The notes beneath the pieces are model-generated. The model was not told where the DNA came from, did not search any database, and was given only the letters and a program-made list of their open reading frames with translations. A stretch of DNA of 64,000 nt from Unio delphinus (taxonomy: Eukaryota > Mollusca > Bivalvia > Unionida > Unionidae), in the NCBI GenBank assembly GCA_029339505.1, contig JAQISU010000081.1, positions 20,361,501-20,425,500 of the forward strand. Direction: 5' to 3'. Every line of letters begins with the position of its first letter. The stretch's first letter is position 1. The translations under genes and the position numbers were made by a program. Below, piece by piece: positions 57,001 to 64,000 of the stretch.

Positions 57001-57635
57001 CGCTAATTAGATTACAACCGGATAGAATCCAATGCGAAATAGCGCGTGAAGTGATTTCAGAAACCCCAATGAATGATTTCTGGGAAGCGTGGAGACCAAA
57101 CGATTTGATCATTGCAAGTAGAAAAATAGTCAGGGATACACTTCAGATGAAGTTATTTGAATTGCATAAAGAAAAATTTGCAACGCTTCCAGTACCCCTT
57201 TGTTATCGGCCATCGGATACACGAAAACAGAATATTGAAGTTGATATTCCAGGACAGAATGAAAAACAAATTCTGGTATTAAATGATATTGTGCTGGTTG
57301 ATATCAATGTCGTTGAAGATGCATTGCGTGCTAATAAATCCCCGTGGACGCTAGGATACGCAGCAACAATACACTCTTCACAGGGATTGACTATATCGGA
57401 TACAATTGTTTGGATGGTAGATAATCGCATCGAATGGTCAAATTTAGTCTATCTCGCAGTATCCAGAGTACGAAACATAAATCAACTTCGAAGAATTGTC
57501 CTGACAGAGTCAGGCGATGATGAAATCATTGGTGATGATAATGACACAACAATAAGTGATATTGATGTTAGCATCATTAATAAAAAACTCTCCGGTTACA
57601 AACAACAGGACAAAAAAAAAACAACGAGAATTTGA
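54006..57635 (+). CDS. Family-B-like DNA polymerase fused to an SF1 helicase (1209 aa)
   Basis: Replication protein of element A. Residues 18-100 hold basic 30-residue repeats (FKRLLKISPRFNLDRPKKRN). Residues 260-400 contain LNCVAERILEHF. The polymerase part shows motif A SIDISACYPGSFLG (Asp517, Tyr522), a motif-B-like GKFTQGGR (from Lys676) and motif C VRVATDS (Asp772). The helicase has Walker A GCGGSGKTT (851-859), Walker B IIIWDEIC (Asp928, Glu929), GDQGQPPPF (Asp957), TIHSSQGLT (His1123) and VSRVR (Arg1154), as in RecD/Pif1-type SF1 enzymes. No clear 3'-5' exonuclease is visible. Canonical Polinton polymerases lack this fused helicase. Similar fusions are known to me from hypothetical proteins of arbuscular mycorrhizal fungi (memory only). 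Broken copies exist in B and C. Confidence 0.85.
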   Translation: MMEFKRLTSRNAKFNADREFKRLLKISPRFNLDRPKKRNKRPRDGNMKEFKRLLKISPRFNLDRPKKRNKRPRDGNMKEFKRLLKISPRFNLDRPKKRNKINPRFNRDKPKILRISKTSKRDYPWKDAQFNLDIVSNTPKNTILDKAMISKIRDCFNEFKRDGASYCWSTFRIDGVVDATMNDEKAAVIISRVGEKRHFFRIKFIIEVEGKWIIKDKFEPILKNKKAVIVSRDSKPGILTGIDKPYYERSYPVTAMVYGIYPLNDKPDIAKLAPMKYSSGLNCVAERILEHFTNASRGNKLTDLRRRKITEWELTVKQHGAKISDIAKLETSLRFPITVMTITGEVLYEPKYNKNGAPIQIIDHNKHAWTPAVTIFPRERTVKYIPKEFVGDVFYEEKLFDAIHMLCKDDPVSVWLLRSDEEFDQFVKPNGELYRIEELDNRMRKIASDFSPQNSHEKLLTDSFTIPSVVAHFAREKNSWRPTRNDFLEDVKLSCVEFGHGGLWNTKYSRDGMISIDISACYPGSFLGYGECAEYFKRFGHPTHEMTRVAINGPLPDFDLTGFARVISFELATGLHPCSYVWLGRHLSEKHWMPIVLLRYMIDCGMLISLIVSDAIICYRAQKEVWLPQPNLDRIINELRKQFPDFSEEEIINWSKKLFEIKKEQAKDLGRRIIGKFTQGGRYDNAKYSSRLIIDVAEYDFIVADLMKQGKLVSRKDAFLSNGEKLGTVVTYCDGYNSQYTHLRSSMLAYASINLFSMINRFPNTAVRVATDSMYIHNKYKSAVAAFTDPEENWGRWRFKKEMLHEYCESADVAMDDKYICCNRIEIQSEFSNAPPVSDPICRYKTVYLNGCGGSGKTTRAIELFRGGGNTCISTNMIVLTPTHRLAREMIQRGVNACTYHSFFRWKGDKWTPERMGDKFIPEIIIWDEICTVSLDVLKTFLEWLLTKNTKVVMCGDQGQPPPFVGASPHEWLKGFVDYYEEITTDYRSLDERLREFKALIRLQPDRIQCEIAREVISETPMNDFWEAWRPNDLIIASRKIVRDTLQMKLFELHKEKFATLPVPLCYRPSDTRKQNIEVDIPGQNEKQILVLNDIVLVDINVVEDALRANKSPWTLGYAATIHSSQGLTISDTIVWMVDNRIEWSNLVYLAVSRVRNINQLRRIVLTESGDDEIIGDDNDTTISDIDVSIINKKLSGYKQQDKKKTTRI
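54061..54306 (+). repeat. 90-bp in-frame tandem repeat in the polymerase N-terminus, 2.7 copies
   Basis: Units starting at 54061, 54151 and 54241 are identical over their shared length. A fourth, degenerate partial unit follows at about 54306. The repeat encodes a very basic 30-residue module. The perfect identity points to recent expansion. Element B lacks it. Confidence 0.95.
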
Positions 57636-57837
57636 TATTGATGCTAAATTAATAATCACTTTGAAGAAACAACAAAGTAATCACTGCGCGAGTTGCAATT
57701 GTATAATGCGTTGGCAGTATTCGGATAAGGATCCTCGCCAATTCACCGTAGACAGAAAAAATAACAATCTCGGTCATGTCAGAAATAATGTGATGTTGAC
57801 TTGTCTTGAGTGCAATAGACGCAACGGCGCTAGTTAA
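57556..57837 (+). CDS. HNH-type nuclease overlapping the polymerase 3' end (about 93 aa)
   Basis: The core is IITLKKQQSNHCASCNCIM...FTVDRKNNNLGHVRNNVMLTCLECNRRNGAS, with two CxxC pairs and a central GH segment, typical of small zinc-supported HNH nucleases. The only in-frame ATG is 80 bp inside the polymerase gene. The shared REFDID segment follows a run of ten A at 57612-57621 where the polymerase frame ends, so the domain may be made as a frameshift extension of the polymerase. In element B a Met just before the core allows a free protein. Confidence 0.6.
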   Translation: MILMLASLIKNSPVTNNRTKKKQREFDIDAKLIITLKKQQSNHCASCNCIMRWQYSDKDPRQFTVDRKNNNLGHVRNNVMLTCLECNRRNGAS

Positions 57838-58792
57838 GACCATGCGGTGGCAATTGAGTATCCTCGGGAATCACTTGCAGTTGTTGTCGAGTAAAACCCC
57901 GCTGAGGAGCAGTTGAATCCAGTTTATAGATTGCTGGTCTACCAGTTGATCGTGTTATACTAGATATCTTATGCGTAGTGACGCTCCAAATAGGATCAGT
58001 AGCCCTTTTTCTACCCCCTTCAAGCTCTCCTGGTTCGTATAAGTACCTCACAATGACATTACTACCAAGAATTGGTTGGGAAACGCTAGCGTTTCTAGGG
58101 AAATCTTTTTGTGGTTGTACGGGTATTGACTTCTTTTTAATCGCGTTGATAGGTTTCATGTTGATTGTTCTAGTAATCTCGTTATTCAGTGCAGTAATCA
58201 CAGATGGTAATCTTTTAACCCATTCACTGGATCGCTTTTCTTGAATGAATTCTTTTGCGTATTGATATCCAAATAACCGCTCAGCAATCGTCCGATTAAA
58301 TCGTTCTACAATGGCCTGATCGCGATGTAGCGCAGTATGCCCTCGTCGTATGGTGACATTATGATGTTTCATTGTAGATAACACTGCACCCTGAAATTCC
58401 TTGCCAGGATCAACCTGCAATAGATTTGGCCAGTGCAGAGGACCTCGTCGATAAATCCTTTCAAATGCAGAAGCGACTTCAGTGGCTGATTTTGTTTTCA
58501 GCGGTTCTGCTTCTTTGTATCGACTCGCAACATCAACTACGGTTAACGCATATTTGTAACCACGATCATGTGGCAGAAATAATATATCAGCCTGATGAAC
58601 TTCATTAGGAGCGGTCACATCAAAATGCGAGAATTGAATTTGTTTAGGCGGTGGTAGATAAATTTGCCATAGTGCCTGTTTGGATAACCAATTAGCCGCA
58701 GTGGTTGTTTTCACTTTTGCAGCTCTAGCGAGTTTATTGATTGCAGCGTTACCCCTCCAGTATCCCCTCGGAGAATAATAAATTGATTCCAT
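57830..58792 (-). CDS. Retroviral-type (rve) integrase (320 aa)
   Basis: Joins element ends to target DNA, consistent with the 5-bp duplication. The start at 58792 (MESIYYSPRGYW) is chosen because the copies in B and C begin there. The frame opens at 58810 and would overlap the PLA2 stop. Core residues Asp69 (HQADILFLP), Asp128 (QVDPGKEFQG) and Glu163 (AIVERFNRT) have a D-x34-E spacing. ALNNEITRTI follows, then a chromo-like C-terminus (FTRQQLQVIPE). Residues 233-238 (RNASVS) come from an inserted AAACGCTAGCGTTT palindrome absent in B and C. Confidence 0.92.
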   Translation of the reverse strand: MESIYYSPRGYWRGNAAINKLARAAKVKTTTAANWLSKQALWQIYLPPPKQIQFSHFDVTAPNEVHQADILFLPHDRGYKYALTVVDVASRYKEAEPLKTKSATEVASAFERIYRRGPLHWPNLLQVDPGKEFQGAVLSTMKHHNVTIRRGHTALHRDQAIVERFNRTIAERLFGYQYAKEFIQEKRSSEWVKRLPSVITALNNEITRTINMKPINAIKKKSIPVQPQKDFPRNASVSQPILGSNVIVRYLYEPGELEGGRKRATDPIWSVTTHKISSITRSTGRPAIYKLDSTAPQRGFTRQQLQVIPEDTQLPPHGLN

Positions 58793-58796
58793 ATTA

Positions 58797-59314
58797 TTAA
58801 TTACCGGCACCTAACATCAATTTACTTTTCATAGCCGATTTTATTAAAAATGAAGCCAATTTTTCTTTGAAGGATTTATCAGGAATAGCATTTAACGCAT
58901 GAATTAATTTCACATCTGCTAGATGCCTGTGTTGCAGATTGCTGCTTTTATAAGCAACATCATGAAGGTGACAGGCCTTATCAATGGCGTTTATTGGTTC
59001 TTCACCGGGGTTGGGTTGATTTTGATTATTGAGTCTGATATCAAGTCTGGTTCCCGGTCCACAGTAGCTATATCCTGGGAGGTGCTTTTCTCCGGGGTAC
59101 TTTGCCCATGGGGTTCCAGGGAGTTTTGCTAATTTGGCTGCGATATCACCTCCTCGTTTTTTTTAAAATCAGATTTCATAGACACAAATCTAAATTTCTT
59201 TGTACCACATTGCACGCATTTACCAGAAAGCGCTGATCGGTTATTTTTAGTTGTAATCGTCGTCACATCATCTGTGCCAGTACGCGTTTTACACTTCACA
59301 CAATATAGATCCAT
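58797..59314 (-). pseudogene. DUF5679-like zinc ribbon fused to parvovirus-type phospholipase A2, with one frameshift
   Basis: The N-terminus MDLYCVKCKTRTGTDD with a second CxxC (CVQCGTKKFRFV) is a small zinc ribbon like DUF5679. After an A8 run (59157-59164, minus strand) the PLA2 half reads on in another frame: GGDIAAKLAKLPGTPWAKYP, LPGYSYCGPGTRLDIRL (calcium loop), NAIDKACHLHDVAYK (HD active site), ending KSKLMLGAGN. The family hydrolyses phospholipids so that particles escape endosomes in parvoviruses. Adding or re-reading one A would join both parts, so it is a recent mutation, an assembly error or a -1 slippage site. Confidence 0.8.
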
Positions 59315-59331
59315 AATTTATGTATAGAAAT
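59315..59331. promoter_or_regulatory. 17-bp divergent spacer between PLA2 and ATPase genes
   Basis: Only AATTTATGTATAGAAAT separates the divergent ATG codons. The position is conserved in element B (16 bp). Confidence 0.4.
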
Positions 59332-59991
59332 ATGGATATAATTGATTTTTCAGCGACGAAAACAAGAGAACCAATTAAGCATCATGCAGCGCTACCAAAC
59401 TCTATCCGGATGATTATAATCGGGCCATCTGGATCCGGTAAAACGCAATTGTTGCTCAATTTAATAATGAGATGGATGAAGTGGGATAAGTTGTATTTAA
59501 TTGCCCCTAGCGTAGATGATCAACGATGTTATGAAGTGTTAAAGGATTTTAACGACAGCGCGGTAGAAAAATCCGGAGAGGGTATTATTGAGTTTATAAC
59601 CGATATCGATGAAGCACCGAGCATTGATGATATTGATGGAGATATTAACAATTTAGTCGTATACGACGATATAATGTTAGATAAACAAAAAAATCCTGCT
59701 AGGATCTTTTCCAGAGGCAGGCATAAAAACACTGACGTGATATATGTCACTCAACGCTACACTCAGGTTCCAAAAGTCATCAGAGATAACTGTAATTTAT
59801 TGTCTGTATTCAACGGAGTTGATACTCATACGCTACGAAATATTTGGCAGACATGGTGTTCTGATATGGACTTCAATCAATTTCGAGATTTCTTTAGTTA
59901 TGCTCAGTCGACTCCGCACGGATTCGCAACAATAAATCTACATGATCCTCGGACACGATATCGTATCGGACTGGATCAAATATTCGGTTAA
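59332..59991 (+). CDS. A32/FtsK-HerA-type DNA packaging ATPase (219 aa)
   Basis: Walker A IIGPSGSGKTQ (31-38) and Walker B NNLVVYDDIML (Asp112, Asp113), then the conserved YVTQRYTQVPKVIRDNCNLL segment and a C-terminal FATINLHDPRTRYRIGLDQIFG. The start is placed at 59332 (MDIIDF), as in element B. An upstream in-frame ATG at 59320 adds four residues. It ends 31 bp before the right terminal repeat. The family powers genome packaging in adenovirus-like, NCLDV and Polinton lineages. Confidence 0.9.
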   Translation: MDIIDFSATKTREPIKHHAALPNSIRMIIIGPSGSGKTQLLLNLIMRWMKWDKLYLIAPSVDDQRCYEVLKDFNDSAVEKSGEGIIEFITDIDEAPSIDDIDGDINNLVVYDDIMLDKQKNPARIFSRGRHKNTDVIYVTQRYTQVPKVIRDNCNLLSVFNGVDTHTLRNIWQTWCSDMDFNQFRDFFSYAQSTPHGFATINLHDPRTRYRIGLDQIFG

Positions 59992-60022
59992 AATCATTTT
60001 ATTATTTTTATTAACCCAGTGA

Positions 60023-60262
60023 TGAAATCACTAAGCAGCAGAGAGGGTAGATGACAACAAGTTGCGACCAAAATTGATTAAAAAATCGTTTTCATTTTTT
60101 TAGTTAAAATGATTTCATAGGGAGATTTCAATCAATTTTTTTGTCTGAAAACGTTGTAGGGTTCGCCTTTTTTTGGTTAAAATAGGATCGTAGGAAGGCT
60201 CGTTTTAGGATTTCAATCAAATTTTGTCTGAAAACGTTGTAGGATTCACCCTCTCTGCTGCT
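60023..60262 (-). repeat. Element A right terminal inverted repeat
   Basis: Inverse of 45466-45705, 239 of 240 bases identical. GCTTT follows at 60263-60267, matching GCTTT at 45461-45465. Confidence 0.95.
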
Positions 60263-60300
60263 GCTTTAATTATCATCTGTTTTTAAATAAGTTCATAATT

Positions 60301-60598
60301 GTATTGACCACTTCTGTGGTCTAGTGGTTAGTGCATTAGTCTTGGATGCGTGAGGTCGCAATTTGGAACTTAGGTCGAGTCATACCAAAGACTTATAATA
60401 AAAATGTTATCAACAGCTGCATCGCTAGGCATTCAGCATGAGAGGTTAGTGTTAGAACTGGTCGGCCTGGTGTCAGAAAATTTGACTGGGTGTGACATCG
60501 TGTATGCGGCATGATGCCTCAGTGCTACACATCACTGTAAACTGCCACACTGCAGACATCGTAACGGCATGACTGAAAGCTACGTTAAAAATCCAAAT

Positions 60599-60641
<43 letters not shown>
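60301..60641 (+). mobile_element. tRNA-derived SINE with (CA)n tail
   Basis: The tRNA-like head has TGGTCTAGTGGTTAGTGC (A box) and, further on, GGTCGAGTC. The body blocks GTCATACC, AAGACTTA, GCTGCATCGCTAGGCATTCAGCAT, GCGGCATGATGCCTCAGTGC and GCAGACATCGTAACGGCATG match the copy at 7230-7560 in order. It ends in AAATCC(AATCA)(CA)n. Confidence 0.85.
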
Positions 60642-60655
<14 letters not shown>

Positions 60656-63600
60656 CTTGCGGACCTAGTGCGATGCCACCTTTCTTACCTCGGTAAGGAT
60701 GTTACTAACACCTTTTAGCATGGAATGGTTCCCCCGTACCCATAGTATGTGCACATCGGTATGGAGACGGTTCAAATTATGTCCCTTGGATGTGACTCTT
60801 TTTCGTGTAATGGTTCATTTGGTCAACCTTAGGAAACGCATTTCCAAGGTGGGCAGTGCATGCGATGGGCAATAGTGCAAGTAGCAGTGATTCAGAAGAT
60901 GATAAAGAACTAAGACAAGTAATAATCAGTTGTTTTTTCCCCTAAAAATTACATTTAATTAGCTTTTGCGTGTTCGAGGTATGTAGCTTTATCTGTGCTA
61001 TGTGTAGCCTGTAGGCGATTCAGTTGTGGTCTTGTACGCTAGTATAAGTAACATAATTTCGAGGTGTCATTCTTCAGATCTGGTTCTTTTTTGCCATTTT
61101 TTCCCTATATCAATATATGTATTTTTGCGATGCAAAATCTAATAATGAGATAACAGTTTTGAGACGATGTGTTTTATCTGCTTTAAAAGCATTGTATGAA
61201 GGGTTCTTTGACGTCTTTTATCAACACCGGAAATTACAATTGTGATACACAAATGTGTTGCGTTCGGGCTAAACAGTTAATAGTCCTACAATAAAAGACA
61301 TAGCACTTGTTGTTTTTGTTTTAGTCATATGTCTTACTATCCAAATAGTGGCATTGTATAACGTGTTCGGATATCGGTTGACATCAGAATGAGTAGTAAA
61401 AGTTTCAGGAATCATCTCACACACTTGACAGCCTATATAGACACTCTTCCACTAATTTATGTGTAATTAATATGCTTAAGTTACTTAATATGATGTCTTT
61501 ATCCTGGCGAAATGAAAATATCACACTAGCGAACAGACACATTTTCATGTTAAAGTAGACATGTGGGGGATATGTTTCTTGAATGAAATGAAACGTTGCT
61601 CACAGTTCTGTTGCTTACAGTTCCAAAAGACGGAATATATTTTTATTCATTTCATTCAAGAATAATATTTCAGCTTAACCCAATTTTGCCATTCCTGGCT
61701 TTCATTGCTTTCCAGCCAACTGAAATATAGGCCAATGAAACTTGAAAACAGGTCCATTTCATTTGTGAGAATTTTAATATATTAGAAAAAAGACATCAGA
61801 GTAAGTAAATTCTGACAAAAACATAATTTTACTTTGTAGAAAAGTGTCATTATTGGCTTATTGGTTGCCAGTTGTGTGCAATCTTCCTGAAAATTTTAGT
61901 TTTGTTACGCTATTAGTCTACATCAAAATGTGCTACACAGCGCCATTATTTACGCAGTAATATCCATCACCCACCAACCAGAACAAAAATATCAGGTGAT
62001 GTATCTTACATTGTAGGACTAAACATTTAGATGGAGGTGACAAAGTAGTGATTTTTGAGTTGGTCTTTGAAAATGATTTTGACACTGTAAATAATCAATT
62101 ATTAAAGTATAATAATTTTCATTATGGAATGAAAGTGTCAACTAAATATTACAAAGACTATTTGCATGCATGCCCACTATTGCTAAGACTATTTCACATG
62201 GCAATCAGAGTCTGCCTCATGGTTTAGATTATAATAGTTACAAAATTTTGTGCAAACAGTTTGAAACTAGTCTATGAATTAGTAATTTTGTCAAGAGAAG
62301 AAAAAAACATTAATATTCAATTTTATTTGAACTGTCCAGAATATTATTTTTCTATAGAACTAACATAACAAAGAATATCATCTTCCAGAGTATCAATAAC
62401 TATTGTTGAGTGGAAATGTGTTTATCTGTCATGGTACTTTGTTTTTGTTTTTGTTTTTCTTTTTTAGGTGTATTCTTTGTTTTTTTGAATTTAGATAGAT
62501 GTATGCTGCATTGATTTACTGTGTGAATGAATATAAAATGCTGAGACCAAAATGATAAACTATTGACACTGCCAAAGGAATCTGCTATGTTTAAACTCTT
62601 AAACATTAGCCATGTACTAACTTGAGCATAAAATATAAAGAAAATTTGGTTGTTCTGATTGAGTCAGAGTTCTCGCTAGGATTTTAAAACTAGGAGTCCA
62701 GGACTCCCATTTTGGTAAAAATAGGAGTCCCACCAGCAAAAGTTGCAGTCCCATCCTAATTTTTTTAAAACTTTGCAGATTATAATAACTGTTGGTAGCC
62801 ATTGAGTTTAATTCTCCCATTCTTTATAACACTGACATGTACAACTGTATTAGCTTATTTGGCTTGTCTGGTAATTCTGCACAACAAATGTAATTTCTGT
62901 AAATATTTGATAATGTGCCTTTTTGATAAAATTTTTTTAATTGTTTTTGGGCTGAAATGCAGACAGAAAGATTTCAAAGTAAGGTATTTCATTTCCATAG
63001 CCTGATGCATAAACATTACATCTTTTCAAAGCCATGCGCAGAATAGTCCACTATGTCAGTTCTAGCACAGTTCTGAATCTCATTTAAATCTTCATCATAT
63101 TTTCGTTTAACCCCAAAATACTTGTCCAAATTTGCAAATGGCATTTTGTCCATGTCTCAATGTGTCTTGGTTTTGAGTTTGCATGCAATATTTATACAGC
63201 TTCAATTGGAAATGAAATCAAATTACAGGATCACGGGGCTTCACCAATGTAGCAAATTGCGATTCTGTTTTCCTCTTTGGTGACAAAATATACCATCTTG
63301 CGATATTTGTGGCAACACCAATTTTGGCTGATAAAAACTATATACAGTCTTGCGTTTGGAGTAGAAAAAATCAAAGGCACCATGACAGAAAGCAGCGAAC
63401 TTGGATATAACAATGCTCTGTTATATCATAATCCGCTTATGCTGATATCTGGCCATATTACTGTATGCTGTATTAAAACCAAAATAACTATGCAACTGAG
63501 TAGTTAAAATCCAACACCTCAGAAGGCGGAAACGTAAAATGAGTATAGTCAACCAGATGACGCTAATTTAAAAAAAAATACCAGATGGAAGAAAAAAAAT

Positions 63601-64000
63601 AGCATTGTTGACACTTCAAAGAAAACGTATTAACTTTGAAGCACTGATATATACTAAACAAATAAAACAAATCTGTCTCAATGTTCTACAATTATCTGAT
63701 GTTGCCGCAGCAATAACAAACAAGTATTTGTTTGGTACTTAAACTGAAGCCTTTAGCGGTGCCTTCAATAGCAAATGTACCATCATCAAAACAAGCCGAC
63801 AACCTTTGCTCAAAGAAAGTCAGCAACAAACTCAAATAAAAGCATTGCCTCATTTTACATAGTTTCATAGAACATTTATTGTGCCGCAAAACTTTCCTGT
63901 TTGCAACAGAAAAAAGACATACACACACACCCCAAAAAAACAAAAAAACGTGCGTACGGGGGACTCCCACGTAGGTGATTTTCTGTGTCCCAGATCAAAA
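60642..64000. other. Right flank, no gene recognised
   Basis: AT-rich DNA with short open frames only. Motifs CAGGAGTCC/GGACTCCCA recur at 62690-62735 and at the window end (63955-63970), possibly parts of a small repeat. No exon with family resemblance or convincing splice sites was found. Confidence 0.4.

Larger units (their letters stand above)
45466..60262. mobile_element. Element A: near-intact Polinton/Maverick-like element, 14.8 kb
   Basis: Flanked by GCTTT at 45461-45465 and 60263-60267. The 240-bp terminal inverted repeats differ at one base. It encodes the full hallmark set: DNA polymerase (fused to a helicase), retroviral-type integrase, A32-type ATPase, adenain-like protease, double-jelly-roll capsid protein and further structural genes. 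Structural genes sit head-to-tail on the minus strand with gaps of 24-78 bp. The right block has divergent pairs. Only one clear defect is seen, an A8 frameshift in the PLA2 gene, so this copy may have been active recently. Confidence 0.92.

Noticed and set aside
45466..60262. Contaminating free adenovirus-like genome
   Set aside because: Flanking 5-bp duplications, terminal inverted repeats, an integrase gene and two decayed relatives in the same window show genomic integration of a transposon-type element.

Overview
This window is AT-rich eukaryotic, metazoan-type nuclear DNA. It carries spliced exons, tRNA-derived SINEs, long dinucleotide microsatellites, an LTR retrotransposon and large DNA transposons of the Polinton/Maverick type. 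The repeat mixture and the Gmr1-type retroelement fit an aquatic invertebrate, possibly a mollusc, but nothing here fixes the species. Host genes are few: the last exon of a short-chain dehydrogenase (about 2.3 kb), one possible unidentified exon (3.3-3.6 kb, minus strand), and an OTU/vertnin-like gene that a transposon has split (25.9-27.1 kb and 43.7 kb).

The main content is three related Polinton-like, virus-like elements. Element A (45,466-60,262) looks young and nearly complete. It has 240-bp terminal inverted repeats with one mismatch and is flanked by the 5-bp duplication GCTTT. One minus-strand block reads late core/capsid protein, pX-like protein, double-jelly-roll major capsid protein, pVI-like protein, adenain-like protease, repeat protein, membrane protein and penton-like protein. 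The second block holds a 1209-residue DNA polymerase-SF1 helicase fusion, HNH proteins, a retroviral-type integrase, a zinc-ribbon/phospholipase A2 protein and an A32-type packaging ATPase. Element B (27,078-43,694) is a decayed relative flanked by GCATT. Its structural block is inverted relative to its replication block, and a Gmr1-like Ty3/gypsy retroelement (33,842-40,034) sits in its protease gene. Element C (14,835 to about 18,935) is a shorter, internally deleted and truncated relative.

Element B lies inside an OTU/vertnin-like coding sequence. Removing it together with one copy of GCATT leaves an uninterrupted reading frame, which confirms both the element ends and a 5-bp duplication.

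Layout: 1-14.8 kb host sequence with one SDR exon, tandem repeats, SINEs, microsatellites and a solo LTR; 14.8-18.9 kb element C; 18.9-20.9 kb two transposon-type pseudogenes; 21-25.9 kb featureless DNA with small repeats; 25.9-43.8 kb the split OTU-like gene around element B; 43.8-45.5 kb tandem repeats; 45.5-60.3 kb element A; 60.3-64 kb a SINE and then no recognisable gene.

In element A the parts fit one life cycle. The integrase inserts and the polymerase-helicase replicates. Capsid, penton, pVI-like and pX-like proteins with the protease could build a particle. The ATPase would package DNA, and the PLA2 would breach a membrane. These roles are inferred from the families.
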